A stretch of DNA of 64,000 nt. Source: Favolaschia claudopus (taxonomy: Eukaryota; Basidiomycota; Agaricomycetes; Agaricales; Mycenaceae). Each line of letters begins with the position of its first letter. Position 1 is the stretch's first letter. The stretch covers positions 1,426,001-1,490,000 of the forward strand of contig JAWWNJ010000009.1 of NCBI GenBank assembly GCA_037176885.1. Direction: 5' to 3'. The notes below the pieces were generated by a model that did not search any database, was not told the DNA's origin, and saw only the letters and a program-made list of their open reading frames with translations. Shown in pieces: positions 33,265-45,694 of this stretch. A program made the position numbers and the translations under genes.

Positions 33265-34116
33265 TCAAGCCACGGAGACAACGGGTTCGAACCACTTCCA
33301 GACCCGAACTTCGCCGTATCGTGCGTCGTTCTCCCACATTGCCTGTTCGGCGCAGCAACGGACAGCAATGACACCGACGGAGCCAGGAGAAGTGTTGGCC
33401 CACATCTCCTCATCCACACCGACACGCGTCCCAAAGTACTGCTCATAGGAACGACTGGCGACTGCGTTCCCATGCGACTTGCGCCATACTTCTTTGCCCC
33501 CCTTTCGGGTAGACCATACGTTCTCAAACCCCGTGAAAGTTCCCTTCGATCGATAGTCCGCATCTTCTGCGGAAGGAGGACTTGTAAAAACGCCCCATTC
33601 GAACCAGCTGTGGCAGATCTCGGTGGCAGGGTTCACCCATCCTTGATCGCGGGACACAGTGACAAGTTGTACGACGGCAACGTTTTCTACGTCCAAAGGC
33701 TTTGTCCAGAACCACACCCGAGACACCACAGGCTCTTCTTCACGCGTCGTGACACGCACAAACACGCTCCGGCCTGCGCGGTGCGTTTGCCAAGGTACAG
33801 CGAGATCGGCCGCGCGAATGATTAGGCGTACAAGCTCGACAGGGAGAGCAGGTCGCGGACAACGAGCAACCTCGTCTGATTGTGAGATAGATGGGTGAAT
33901 CGAGGGATCGAAACCTCGCAATAGTGCGCGCCAGGTTTGGTGATACAGTAGGAGTGTGCCGTCAGGTAGCGAAGGGGGCTTGAGGTCAGACTCTTCCTCA
34001 GCATAATCCGCACCGAGGGATACCCCAATTATGTTAGATGGGTCTTTTGTGTGATAGACGGGGATGGGCGGCCCAGCCAGAGCAGGAGAAAGTTCGCGAT
34101 ACATTACCAGCGCCAT
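33265..34116 (-). CDS. Uncharacterised 283-residue protein
   Basis: Intronless frame of 283 residues starting MALVMYRELSPAL. In the middle, ALPVELVRLIIRAADL looks like the first helix of an F-box-like motif. The C-terminal half is rich in Trp and aromatic residues (CHSWFEWGVFTSPP, RVWKWFEPVVSVA). No family is recognised. Its start is within 100 nt of the divergent F-box gene at 34213, so the two probably share a short promoter. Confidence 0.6.
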   Translation of the reverse strand: MALVMYRELSPALAGPPIPVYHTKDPSNIIGVSLGADYAEEESDLKPPSLPDGTLLLYHQTWRALLRGFDPSIHPSISQSDEVARCPRPALPVELVRLIIRAADLAVPWQTHRAGRSVFVRVTTREEEPVVSRVWFWTKPLDVENVAVVQLVTVSRDQGWVNPATEICHSWFEWGVFTSPPSAEDADYRSKGTFTGFENVWSTRKGGKEVWRKSHGNAVASRSYEQYFGTRVGVDEEMWANTSPGSVGVIAVRCCAEQAMWENDARYGEVRVWKWFEPVVSVA

Positions 34117-34212
34117 CGAGGTTGCGGACGATGAGCGATGCAGTGGCTGTGCCCTCTTACGCCACCGTAACGTTCAATCATCGGATCAGGCATCGCGAAA
34201 GAACAAAAAAGG

Positions 34213-35819
34213 ATGTCGATCCCAGCTGTATTTCTCACTCTCACCTCAGACCCAGCCATGCCGTACATGCTCTACGGTTTTGCGACCGAATTATGGGAGG
34301 AAATAATTTCCTATTTCACACCGGAGGAAGATCGCCAAGCTCTTCTGTGTCTGAACCTCGTCGACCACCGTTTCCATCATATCGCTCGTCGTCGTATCTT
34401 TGCAGACTTCAAATTCTGCCCATACTCGGTGCGCAGTAACGAGTACGGAATGCACGCAGAAGAACTTGCGCTTCCAGTGATTCCAACGCCTGAATGGCTT
34501 CGCCAACGATTGGAATTGTGGGCCTCAGACGACATCGCGCCGTTTGTGGATTACTGTGTCGTCGAACCTCTCGAGTTCGAAAAGATCGAAAGGCCCTATC
34601 CAGATGAAGATCCCTACGTGTTGATGAAACTGTTCTACGAGCTTCTCCCTCGATTCATTAATCTCAAATCACTCTTCATCTTCGCCGTGCATCTTACCGA
34701 CAACGCCCTCACCAACTTGGCTCGGATGCCCAAGCTACACACCCTAATCCTCAACAGGATTGCTGCAGTGGAGGGGGAGACCTTGAATGTGCCCTCCAAA
34801 TTGAAACTGCGCGCCTTCGAGTTCGCAAACTGCGGTACGCTGGGTGAATGGTGGCTTGATGCAGCGTGTCTAGATACCCTAGAAGAACTTGAAGTGGGTT
34901 TGTACCTTCCATACTGCCCGCGATTTCTGGGAGATAGTATGCTTGACTATCCCATTTTCCCCAATGTTCGTACACTCAGTATCGACATCGGACAGCCAGT
35001 GTTCGAAGGAGCTGTCATGAGGCTCGCAAACTTTCCTGGGACCAAAGATCTGACCCTAACGAGAGCGGAGGACATTCCTGGACGCGTGTCCTATTTGGCT
35101 GACGCGCAACTACCTCAGGAATACTACTGCCCTTTACTCGAGCGATACACTGGCCCGCTCTCGGTGCTACCCTTCCTTCGTACCTCTCTTCTCGAGAACC
35201 TTACCATCGACCCCTGCAATCCAGCCGACTTCTTCTCAAAGATGCGCTCCTTGCAGATGACGGCTCGCGCAACCACCATGAAGTACCTCAAAGTATCCTT
35301 GTTAGGATACATCTCATCTCTCCACGATCTGGGCGAGATCTTTCCTGATCTCGCCATTCTTCGTGTTTCTATGCTCTATGGTCTTTGGTATTCGCTCAAT
35401 CCGGATCCGCAAATGGTAGGGTGCCAGAACATACCCCCCAATTCTCATCTGACAAACCTCCCAGGCTGTCTCATTCTTTGCGAGCCTACCTTCTTCGCTT
35501 CCCCCGAACATAGCCAAACTAGCCATCGACTGGGAATTCAAGGAACCCCCCGAGTCAGCGCCCGCAGATTTTGAGCAATTGAAGAACGCCATCGTAGCAC
35601 AACGACCGAGTTTGAAGACACTCTGGATTCATTGCGGCCAGTGCGCCTATGCATGGGGTGTCATGCCTGATGGGACAGAGAGTGGTATGTACCGAGTTTT
35701 TTGACCAGAGCCATTTCATTGACGCTTGGGCTGTAGTAATGTCGGGCGGGCCAGATTTCGCTACTCGCATTCTGCCCAAATTTGACACAGTTTTCTATGG
35801 TTGGTGGCGCACGGAGTAA
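34213..35819 (+). CDS. F-box protein with leucine-rich region
   Basis: Likely SCF ubiquitin-ligase adaptor. The F-box is near the N-terminus (FATELWEEIISYFTPEEDRQ, then LCLNLVDHRFHHIARRRIF), followed by irregular leucine-rich repeats (NLKSLFIFAVHLTDNALTNL, LHTLILNRI, LEELEVGLYL). Exon 1 runs to 35415; an intron 35416-35464 leads to AVSFFASLPSSLPPNIAKL, and a last small exon follows an intron of about 51 nt (35684-35734), ending FYGWWRTE at 35819. Without the first intron the frame would stop at 35574. A second candidate start, MPYMLYGF at 34258, is 45 nt downstream. A family typical of large agaric paralogue sets; substrate unknown. Confidence 0.75.
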
Positions 35820-36889
35820 CACCTGTGTACATATCCGGAGCAGCCCATCACCGCACTTTGGTTCTCGAAAGTGACTTCTCATAGCAAAACTGATGTCTTC
35901 AAATGCGTTGAATTTCGGACGGATAAGCTAAGCCCACTCAAAGGAGCGCGTGTACGGTAAGGAGAACCACGAAACTCGGTGGATATCTAGTTTCGTGTGT
36001 GCGGGGGAGAAGAGCGGCTCGCGTCGCCTTCGGCGACGGCTGCAGACGGATTACGACGGGAGGGAGCTTCAAGTAAATGCTCGACGCGTCGTACTGGCAA
36101 GAAAGCGCTGCGAGCGGGCCTTTGAGCGCGAGGGAGAGCGGAAGAAAGGAAGCGGGGCCTGCGCCGTAGGCAGCGACCCGAATCTACCCAAATCTACCCA
36201 AGCACTGAAGAAAAAGGGATGCGTAGGGTGGGCAAAAGAAAACGCGCGCGAGATGGCGGTGGTTTGCGTCACGCTATCCCATCTCGCGCTTTTCCTTAGT
36301 TTGTGCGGAACTTGCTCGCGCACCAACGAAACCTATCCCAGAGGTCATGTATTGCAATTCTACTCCTTGAATTCCGTTGCAACAACGATTTCCGTTTGAA
36401 AGAAAAATAATCTCGAAACAATATGACGACAGTGTAAATAAAACAATAAACACAAAAAAACCACGCATTAGAAAGAGTGAAGTATGTACGTGCCGAAATG
36501 ATCATTATTGGGATCGGGGGTAAAAAGAGGCGGCGTTCAGGGAGGGTGGGGCGAAGCCAAGCAAGTGCAAGGCGAGGAAGGAGTTGGGGAGGGCGGGTAG
36601 GAGGGCACGGACAGAATAGTTGGGCCAGGCATGACAAGACAATGTACGGACGGGTAACTATAGTGTGCGAGGGTATCGAGTAAAGAGCGGACGGGATGGA
36701 TGGGCGTCCCAGTGTGTACGTACGTGTGTGGGTGTGGGGAAGTTGGTTGGTTTAATGTACATGGGTTGTTAGTTTATTCGCCAGTACGATGAGTTAGCTG
36801 TATGGATGGATGATGCGTGCGTGCGTGCGTCTATCATATAAATAGGAGCGTCGCGAGAGTGGGTGTGGGGGAACGCGAAGGGGGTGGGT
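35820..36889. other. Intergenic between convergent genes
   Basis: About 1.07 kb with no supportable gene. It contains a 10-bp direct repeat (aatctaccca, twice, 36182-36201), a short GCGT microsatellite (about 36814-36830) and an 11-bp inverted repeat at 36246-36256/36279-36289. Confidence 0.4.
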
Positions 36890-38219
36890 TTACAGTAACT
36901 CCGCCTCAAGACGCGCAGTCTTGTGTCGGCTTCGTGCGGCGTGTAAAGCGAGGGGAGTGACCTGTGGTGCGAGAATATCACGGCGTGCAACCGTGTTGGT
37001 GGGCGATACATGCGGGGTCGAGGTGCCTCCAATAGCGCCTTTGACACCAGCGCCCTCGGTGGTCTCAGGGAGCTTCGTTGTGCCTTGGTTGGCGCTGCCG
37101 CCGATAGCATCGGGGCGGTAGTGCTCGGAGCCTTGCTCGGACAAGTACACACCGATACCGATACCACCTGCAGCGGCGATGACGAGGATAATGCCGATGA
37201 CCCAGACCCAGCGATTGCGCCGACTGGCGTTGTCCTGGCTCTTCGTGAGCCACTTCGAGGGCTTCTTCTCGTCGGGGTCCTTGGCGACCATGCTGAAGCG
37301 GCGCCAGAACTGATCGCCCTTCTGCCCGCGGCCGCGAGGGATGAGCGTCTCCTCGCCTTCGCCGCGCATGATGAGGTTCTTGGTGTCGGAGAAAGAGACC
37401 GCGGAGTCGGCGGTGTTGCTGCGTTGAGGGCGGGCGAAGACGGGGGTGATGGGGGTGAGGGGGGCTTGCAAAGGGTGGGGAGAGCCAGAGGGAGAGGGAG
37501 TACCGTTGCCGAAGGGCGAACCCGGGCCGTAAGGGGAACCAGGCGCGGGGGGTGCTATCCGGAGATTGGGGTGACCACCTTGGTCACGTCCGTGCGGCGC
37601 AGCAGCTGGCGGTGGGCGCGCGACGGCGCCGTGTGCGCTCTGGTTCAGCGCGGGGACGGCGTTGGCGTATCCTGGACGGGGAGCGGCGATGGCGGGCGAC
37701 GTCTGCTGCTGTGGCGGGGGGTTGCGTGATGATGAGCCCTGGGGCGGGCTGCGCTGCTGGTTGTTGTACTGAGGCGGAGGCGTCTCGAAACGTTCCGGAA
37801 CGAAAGCTCCTTTGGAAGGGGAAGGTTTTACGCCGGTTGCTGCAGCCAACGCGGCGTGTTTTGAAGGGCTTGAAGGGGCGGTCGAGGTGCGCGCGCGGCG
37901 CATATCGTCCTCGTCATCGTCGTCCGAGTCGTCATCCATGTTTCCGTTCATGAAACCCATTCCAAGAGCGCCGACTCCGCTGTTGCGGTTGTTTCCTTGG
38001 CCACTCTCCCCGGGAGAGAGATAATTATCGTACCTACAGCGCGGTTGGGTTAGGAAAGGCTAACAAGGTGAGTTGGAGTGCCACATACACATCATACGCC
38101 GAAGTGCGGTTGGCGGGGGGCTGCTGCTGGGGCGCTCTTAGACGAGGCTGGGGGCTGGTCTGGTAGAAAGTGTCGGGTTCGTCTGTAGCGAAAGGCGGTC
38201 TGCCAGCGAGCGGGGCCAT
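36890..38219 (-). CDS. Single-pass membrane protein, low-complexity cytosolic domain
   Basis: Two exons, about 430 residues. Starts MAPLAGRPPFATDEPDTFY at 38219; an intron at about 38036-38094 joins SAYDV to YDNYLSPGESGQGNN. A long Pro/Ser/Gln-rich disordered region follows (an acidic DDDSDDDDEDD patch early on), then a basic segment (KDPDEKKPSKWLTKSQDNA), one transmembrane helix (WVWVIGIILVIAAAGGIGIGV) and a short Ser/Thr-rich C-terminal part. The layout suggests a type II or tail-proximal membrane protein conserved in basidiomycetes. Function unknown. Confidence 0.7.
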
Positions 38220-39761
38220 ATTTGAAAAGGGAGTGGATGCCGTCGAGGACGACGACGAGAAAGAGAGGAAGGGAAGGAAGACGACAAGAGAGCACACGAA
38301 ACGACTGATGCTCCTTGTTTGCCTTACCCATCAGAAGTCTATATCACTCCCATGTGGGTGTAGATCTCCCAACGGCCCGATATAATAATTATTCATAGCT
38401 GACCAAATTTACAGCTTGTACGGTAGTGGTATATGGACAAGCTCCTGGGAGACTCGAAACGAGTTAATTATGGCCGCCAAAAACCTGTCTGTGAGGAGGA
38501 GTCGATAATGGCATTCGATCGGCTCATGAGGACAATTTACAGCCAGGAGTCGCTCTTGACCGTCGTTGGTGCAGCGCTTGTGGTTATTTCATGACACGAG
38601 GCTCAATCCAAACTTCCGCCATAAATGTGAGAGACATAGCAGGATGAAAGCGCCGTGAGTTCGAGGCGGTAACTTTCTCCGCTTGGCGCGATAGATCGAA
38701 TAGACACAAAGGGGCTTCCGGGATGCGGGGAAGAGGCAACGGGAGTAAATTTTTGGAGGGTGATGAATTCAATTGGAGTACAGGAGAGTTGAAAGTTTGG
38801 AGAGAGAACGATGTGGTTCCGCTAGACTATTGTATTGATCTGCCACGTTCTTGGAGATTGCAGGCCAGCAAATTTGGCAAGTATATTGCGTTCGGCGGCG
38901 ATGGAAGCAAGTATCACAGTGAACGGGGGTGAACCCGAGGGCGAAATCGGGCGAGCGGCGTCCAGCGGTGTTCATGGTCGGCTAGGCGGTAGTGGGCCAA
39001 AAATAAAAGGCAGGTAAGCCGCCTAAGCGCTGTCTTTCCTGGGGAAGCCGCGAACACCGAAATCCATATACTTATCGCCGCGAAGAGGACGAAGGAAGGA
39101 AATCCAGAGAGAGAGAACTGTAAGCAGCTTGAAAACATGAAGAGCCCAGCACTCTCCCGACAAATTGAACGAGTGCCGCGGAAGCATCCCCTCACGTCAA
39201 GCGAATTCATGGAGTCCTTCAAAGTGGATCTAGGGTAAGTATGTCGTGGAGCGACCACAGCTGCCTAGCAACAGAAAATTGAGAAACTCGCGAAGAGCTG
39301 TAATTATGGCAAGGCATTTATTGACAACCTTCTGCTCCGATTAAGTACTTGAGAGATTCGGTCCTCGGATACAATGAAGCATTATTGAGAGGGTCCTTGT
39401 CCGCGCAGATAGATCTGAAGAATTGCTTTGAACCATAGCAATGCAATTGACGAGTTGAAGCAGGGTTGGAGTCTGTTGAAGTGGTAGAAAGGAAGGAGCG
39501 ACAACACGCAAACACGGTCCCACAACCGTCAACCGTGACTGACAGTGACACGCTCACGACACGCTTCAATCCAGGATCCTACATTGGCTGCAACCCTCCG
39601 CCTCAGCCAACTACTAGTAGTCTCCCAGAGGCAGAGTACACCAAATTCCTTCAATCTTCGCGTTACAGCTCAGATAGGGATCCGTAGCGCGCCAAACTTG
39701 AAGTTGGCTCACTGGCACTAGCTAAATTTCATCTACCTCAGGGAGAAGTACATACAGCGAA
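38220..39761. other. Intergenic, no gene seen
   Basis: About 1.5 kb upstream of two divergent genes. Frames on both strands are short and without recognisable domains. It should include both promoters. Confidence 0.4.
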
Positions 39762-41044
39762 ATGTTTACACTACTCCTTATGTGCGCTGCCATGGCCGGT
39801 TCTTCGTTCTTGGTCGGAATACTCCCTCTGTCTTTCGCACTCTCAAGTACGCCGAAACAACCAGCCGTTGGACCGAATTCGGAATATTGACTTTGACTTA
39901 CTTCCAGAACACCATATAACGCGTCTCTCTGCTTTGGGCTCAGGTATAGCATATGTTTCCTTTCTCTACCCCCAATCTGTAACTCGGTGGTGCAGGAATA
40001 TTAATCGGCACCGCGCTCGGCGTCATCATCCCAGAGGGCATAGACTCGCTCTACCACTCAACCGACAGACTCCCCACCTCCCAAATCGCCCTCTCCCTCA
40101 TCGCCGGATTCACTTTCATGATGGTCGTCGAGCAGCTCGTCGCTCCCCACTCGCATTCACATTCACATTCCCAACTCAACACAACGAACTCCGGCTCTCT
40201 TTCTCTACACAACGTCGGCGGCCAGCAATCCGATTCGACACTCGAATTCGACGCAGAGATGGGTGATTTAGATTTAGAGCCGCAGCCCGACCCGCCTTCC
40301 GGTGGTAGTGGCACCGGCTTCATGCAAGCCGACGCCTCCGCATCGCTCTCCGAACTACGAGGCAGCCGCGCAAAAGCCTACCCAATGACATTCGGTCTCT
40401 TCATCCACGGCCTCGCCGACGGTCTCGCTCTCGGCGTCTCTTCCCTCCCCGAACCAGGCTCCTCAACCAACTCCCCGCACCGCGACCTCTCTTTCATCGT
40501 CTTTCTCGCTCTGATCATCCACAAGGGTATGTATGCGTGATCGAAATTTCTTTGGGATGCGTCCTACTATAGTATCTTATCTGAATGACATCTAGCCCCC
40601 ACCTCGCTGGCACTAACAACCTCCCTCCTCAACACCTCCCTCCCGCGCCCCGAATGCCGAAAACACCTCGCAGTCTTCAGCGCCTCCACTCCCCTCGGCG
40701 CGATCACATCCTACGCTCTCCTCTCCTTCTTCTCCTCTGGCGCCCAAAACAGCTGGACCGGTCTTGCGCTTCTGGTCTCTGTGCGTGCTTGCTTGCTTTT
40801 CTCCTGGTCTCGACAACGTGTCTCACTGTGTTGTTGTGCTGTCTTTCTTCTTCGATTCTATTCTACTCTCAAGGGCGGAACCTTCCTCTACGTGGCAACA
40901 GTCCTGCAAACGGTCTCGCATTCGGAGGACGATTCTTCTCCCGGTGCTGGAGATATGTCCCCCACGACGCGCGTTTCGCTGATAGCGACGGGGATTATGC
41001 TGCCGTATATGATCAGCCACTTGTTGTTCGCGGATGTGCATTGA
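39762..41044 (+). CDS. ZIP-family metal transporter (ZIP9/ATX2-like)
   Basis: Divalent metal importer, probably zinc or manganese, of a Golgi or vesicular membrane by analogy with ZIP9 and yeast Atx2. Exon 1 (MFTLLLMCAAMAGSSFLVGI) gives the first span; introns lead to KHHITRLSALGSGILIGTAL and GVIIPEGIDSLYH. A cytosolic loop carries a His/Ser repeat (HSHSHSHSQ, 40150-40173) followed by an acidic stretch. Spans IV and V hold the metal site: GLFIHGLADGLALGVSS and LIIHKAPTSLALTTSLL. The C-terminus reads YMISHLLFADVH. A 5-exon model keeps the frame throughout, although exact ends of the later exons (40527-40870) are approximate. Confidence 0.85.
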
Positions 41045-41463
41045 CGTTCTAGATTGAAAGGAGATGTGTATTTAACAAAAAATAATGTGTATCAATTTTC
41101 TTAGACGGGTTCAGGATTTTGAATTACAAGGAAAGGTTGGTGGATATGAGCGTGGTCCTAACGATGTATACAGAATTACAGATTGGAGCTCGCTGTGAGT
41201 GCGACAAAGAAAAGTCGGCTACGAGTCGACGACGAGTTTCAGCACAAGAAAAGAGTTGCTGGGGTGGTCGGGACCAGCGAGGTAAGCGCTGTAACGGTAA
41301 CATTGACCAAAGGAACCTATCTGATAAGTATATATATGGTGTACGGGTACATATCGGAAGGGGAAGGAATGTGATGGGGTAAGCTGATAACGGGAAAATA
41401 TAAGATAAAGTAAAAGGAGTGTACGCTACAGTGAGATAGAGCCAGGTATCGATACAATTCTTT
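41045..41463. other. Intergenic between convergent genes
   Basis: 419 nt of 3' flanking sequence for the ZIP and E1-alpha genes. No gene seen. Confidence 0.45.
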
Positions 41464-43365
41464 TCAAGAGGCGCTCTGCGTCAGATCCTTTCCCCCATTT
41501 TTGAATTTCGCCAACTCCTTCTTCCAGGGCTCCCAAACCGGACCATACTTCTTGATCAGCCTCGTCAACTCGCCCCTCTGCTCCGTCTACATTCATCTTC
41601 ATGAGTTTCATTCAAGAGCGAGAAAAGGCACCCACGATATTCCACGGCTCCTCCCCCCCATACACATCCTTGAACATCTCCCCCAACTCACACCTCGGCA
41701 ACGATTCAGCGCGTTTCAACGCCTTCATCACATCGCCCTTCAACCTCGCCTTGAGCTCTTCTTCCTCGGTGACGCTCCACCACCCGCGCGACTCCATGAA
41801 CAAACGGAAGCGCGCGATGGGGTTGTCGACGCGTTTGCGGTCTTCGACTTCGGAGCGTTGGCGGTAGGCGAAGGAGTCGTCGGAGGTGCTGTGGTGGCCG
41901 ACGCTGTGCGGAGGGGGGTGAGTGAATAGAATAGTTGTATGGTGGAGCAAGGATGTACGTACCGATAACTCATAGCCTCGACCAGAACCGCGCGTCCTTG
42001 TTTGAGGGTGCGTTTACGCGCTTCCCGGACAGCGACGAGCACAGCGAGGATGTCGTTCCCGTCAACGCGGATCTACAAAGACTCTCAAGTGAGTGCGCTG
42101 TCCAGTGAAGAACGAAAAAATAGAGCCGAAGCGGACGGACGGTGTCAATGCCATAACCAGGTCCACGACTAGCGATCCCATCGCCGTAGTACTGCTCGCT
42201 GCTGGGCGTGCTGATGGCGAAGCCGTTGTTCCGCGCGATGAAGAGCGTCGGAGAAGGAATGGTTGAGGCGAGGAGGAGGCCAGCGTGGAAGTCTGCACAA
42301 CGTCGTTTCGTGAATGTCTACGCATAAATGCTCGTAGTGCGATTTCGCGTACCTCCTTCAGAAGCTGCGCCTTCCCCGAAATAACAAGCTGCGATGGAAC
42401 GAGACCGTCTATCGGGCGACCGACGGAGCGCGTAGCCCACTCCGGCTGCTTGAGGAATTTGGGTAGCTAGAGGCGAGGAGATTGTGTGAAAGTGGTATTT
42501 CGGTGAGCCGATGTGCTAACGAAATAAAACAACCATAGTCAGTCGGGTTTTCTGATTTGACGCGTACGAACGGTAACCTACGACAGGCATTTGTCTCCCC
42601 TTGCCTGCGGTGTCGTCCATGTTCCCGAAACATTGCGCCATGATGGCGTCGAGTCCATAGCCTCGCCAGAGTATTACGCCCATTTCACGGTATTGACCTG
42701 CGATTGGGAAGAAAAGCAAAGCGATTAAGTCAACGATACTGTATAGTGCTAATCAAAACGAATGACTGACCTAGCACCCTATGAAATGCCCTCAGATTAA
42801 TGTGAAATTTCCAGAAACACCACTCACTCATCATCCGGTTCCAAAGCAGCTGCAGAGCCGATGATAGTAGCTTCCTCTCCATACTGCGCAAGACTTGAAT
42901 GACTGGAGATCGGGATTCGCGGATCGACAAACTCACGGATGTCATCTACTTAGCCAACCGTGAGTTCACACCGAGCAAAAATACACAGCGTACATACGTG
43001 GAAACTGGTCTTCCCCTGACGTTGGACATTGTAGAGCACAGTATCGAGCGTCGGGAGCAACTGCATATTTTCATAGAGTTTCCGAGCAAAGGCTTCATCG
43101 AGCTGAATTTAATTTGGTTAACGACGCATTCGATGAAAGGACCAAAGTGATGTGCCTCTGGAACTTCAGCGCCATCTACAGGCTTGCCGACGCCGTCTAG
43201 AACACGGAAGGTCGGAATCTTCTCGTCAGAACCGGTGACCGAGTTGAAAAAGGACAGGGTGGGAACTATAGGCGAGCGAGAGTTTGGGAGATAGCCTAGA
43301 TGAACTGAACGGCTTTGTGAGTGCAGAGAGCGTAGACGAGGAGTTGGGATTTTGCAGCGGAGCAT
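41464..43365 (-). CDS. BCKDHA: 2-oxoisovalerate dehydrogenase E1 alpha subunit
   Basis: Thiamine-diphosphate-dependent E1 alpha of the mitochondrial branched-chain 2-oxo acid dehydrogenase complex, used in valine, leucine and isoleucine breakdown. A basic N-terminus ([20 protein letters not shown]) fits a mitochondrial presequence. Family landmarks: [40 protein letters not shown], the ThDP-binding [55 protein letters not shown] and the phosphorylation-loop-like [14 protein letters not shown]. Ends LTQSAS at 41464. About nine exons, all junctions checked in frame. It would need E1 beta and E2 elsewhere in the genome. Confidence 0.9.
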
Positions 43366-43615
43366 GGTGGTGGTAGGAGTTGAAGAGGATACACCGGAAC
43401 GGAGCCAAGGATGAGCAGATCAATCTGTACGCCGCGCCGAAGTTGGTCACATAGCGATCGGCAGCCTAAGTAAGTGATGCTGGGCGTTGGATAATTGCCG
43501 CGTTCGCTCTTTTCCCTTCTCTCCTCCACCATCTCGCGTGCGGAAGCTGTGGCTAGTCCACCTTTACGGGCTTCAAGTCTTGAGTTCATGAAATAGGCAG
43601 TTCATTAGCCGACTC

Positions 43616-45393
43616 ATGTTCTGGCCCGTCTATCTCTCGGTGCTGGCCGTCTTTGCTTTAGGTCCGCAGGTCGTCCTAGGGTCTTTCAAATTCAACCTTT
43701 CCCCGGTGGTTCAATGTCAACCTGTATGGAAGCAGCTATATAAAACAGACTTCGACGTTCATCAGCTATTTCCAGGTTAACATCACTTTCTCCGGGAAAG
43801 ACGCCAACAATCATTCAGTCCCTACTGTCCTCACAATCCTTCCACTGTTAGGTGTGTATAGGCCAACGTATGTTCCGTAAGGCTAGTGCTGAAGAAGTCT
43901 AGATAATGTCGCACCTATCCAAATACCTATTCCCAACGGAGCGTCCAATTCCACCGGCATTCAGCTCACGTTCATACCTCTGGCGGCGGGGACACGCTTT
44001 ATTGCTTCACTGGACGACATAAAGGGACCCACGGCCACCGTTTCAGATGTAACCCGAGTCCTCAACTCCACGACAGGACCCGATGTTCAAGGCTGTTTCG
44101 AAACCAGTTTGCCCGCAGTCAACTTTTATCAGTTCAACGACAACGTTGGCCAATGTGAAGAGTTCTCGGTGACATTCAACACGCCTGTCGAATCCGCCCC
44201 AACTATCAGGGCTTTCTTTCCCCGATCTGGGTCTGTCATGCTACCTCCAGGCAATGGCTCTACCACGCCCAACTCAGCGTCTTATATGATGACTGGGTTT
44301 CGCGATGCTGAAACCGTTCTATTATTCGATGACTTGCAGGGTCACCTTCAAACGACCGATCTCATGACCAGTGCGTCCCTCGCTACTCGGATTAAGCCTG
44401 TTCTAATCTTTGCAATAGTTTCTGGCGATTCTTCCAGCTCTAAATCCTGTCTCAAGAATTCCAAGGACTCCTCTGGTCGTGGATCCAATAAGAAAAAGGC
44501 TTCAGGGCTCCCAAAGTAAGATTTATCTCCCGTTCACATTTCACCAACTTCAATTTCCCTTCAGGTCCACTGTCATTGGAATTGCAGTCACTTCGGTCAT
44601 CGTCGGTTTGTTACTCATTCTCCTTTTGATATTATTTCTTCGGTCAAGGCGACGCAATCGACGGGAGTCTCATATGCAGTTTGACCCTGCCCTTCTCAAC
44701 CAAAAGTGGCCGCCAGACTTGGAGGAGAAGAAAATTGAGACATACAGATCCACGCCTGCCCCTGCCCCCACCTTCGTCCCCGCACCGATGGCTCCCACCC
44801 CGCCGTTCTCCGCTGAAGGTTTCGTCCGAGACCCTATATACACCAGCGAGAAATACGCGTCTTCCATTATTTCCGACGACGACGACGACGGCCGTAGTAT
44901 TTCGTCATGGAATCAATACGTCCCTGACGATCAGCGCGGCGAGCCACAATTCCGTCAACAAAGCATTGACGAAGACGACTCGGCGAGCAGACTGTCGATG
45001 GGCACCGTCGAGATGCAGACTATCCTGCAGATGGCAACGGTACACCGGAGTCGCTCCGCCGCGACAACGGGTGGCCCGGCGCCCCAGCTGCCTTCCACAG
45101 CGGGCACCTCCATGGTTGCCAAACCCCCCATGGCGCGGCTCGCCTCGACCCCGCGGAATCGCGACAGCGACATCCCCAATATGCCAGTGACGCTTTCGAG
45201 GAACAACTCGACCGAAGCGGCTATGGCGGGCGTTCCCACGAAGTATCGCTCTTCGTACGTGGGTTACGGGGATGACGAGGAGGAACAACAGCAAGGTCGC
45301 GCGGTCGCCGATAACGCTGGTGTTGGTAGCTACCCCACCATTCCGTCTTACAAGACGAGCAATCTGCGACCGAGGGATAGCTGGGTGCCATAG
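43616..45393 (+). CDS. Mid2-like secreted/single-pass membrane protein
   Basis: Signal peptide at the start (MFWPVYLSVLAVFALGPQVVLG). The ectodomain, cut by several introns, contains VQCQPVNITFSG, GCFETSLPAVNFYQF, NVGQCEEFSVTF with paired cysteines and several N-glycosylation sequons. A Ser/Lys-rich stalk then leads to one transmembrane helix (TVIGIAVTSVIVGLLLILLL, about 44566-44625), a basic stop-transfer (RSRRRNRRES) and a long Ser/Pro-rich cytosolic tail with acidic runs (SDDDDDG), ending RDSWVP. The topology matches fungal cell-wall-stress-sensor-like proteins; the specific role is not known. Confidence 0.72.
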
Positions 45394-45694
45394 TTGTTGG
45401 ATTAAATTAGACGTTCCATTTGGGACTCCGTGAGGTTACGGATAGGTTTTGCTTTGATTTTTTTTTCAGCTGGAAAGCCACACGAGGGGATATCCTTCGG
45501 GTTACTGTTGTTGGTGCTTTGATAGCTTCTAGGTTTTTGTTACCTATATGGTAGCGTTGGCTCGACGCCTTTATTTCGTTCCTTTGCAGCACTGTACTTA
45601 GCATGGTTGGTGTACTATATAGTTGGGTTATTGTACAAAAATGAAATCTGAGCGCTACTGAACGAGCATTTCGGGGCAGAGTCGAATAGATTGT
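45394..45694. other. Intergenic between convergent genes
   Basis: 301 nt of 3' flank; includes a T run near 45459-45468. No gene seen. Confidence 0.4.

Noticed and set aside
36246..36289. 11-bp inverted repeat (GCGCGAGATGG / CCATCTCGCGC) downstream of two convergent genes
   Set aside because: Too short and in GC-rich sequence; could be chance or a terminator-like hairpin without support.
36814..36830. GCGT microsatellite
   Set aside because: Short simple repeat, common in fungal genomes, no function implied.
37010..37729. 239-codon open frame on the plus strand
   Set aside because: Antisense shadow of the GC-rich, low-complexity exon of the membrane protein on the minus strand; the minus frame has a sensible transmembrane helix and start.
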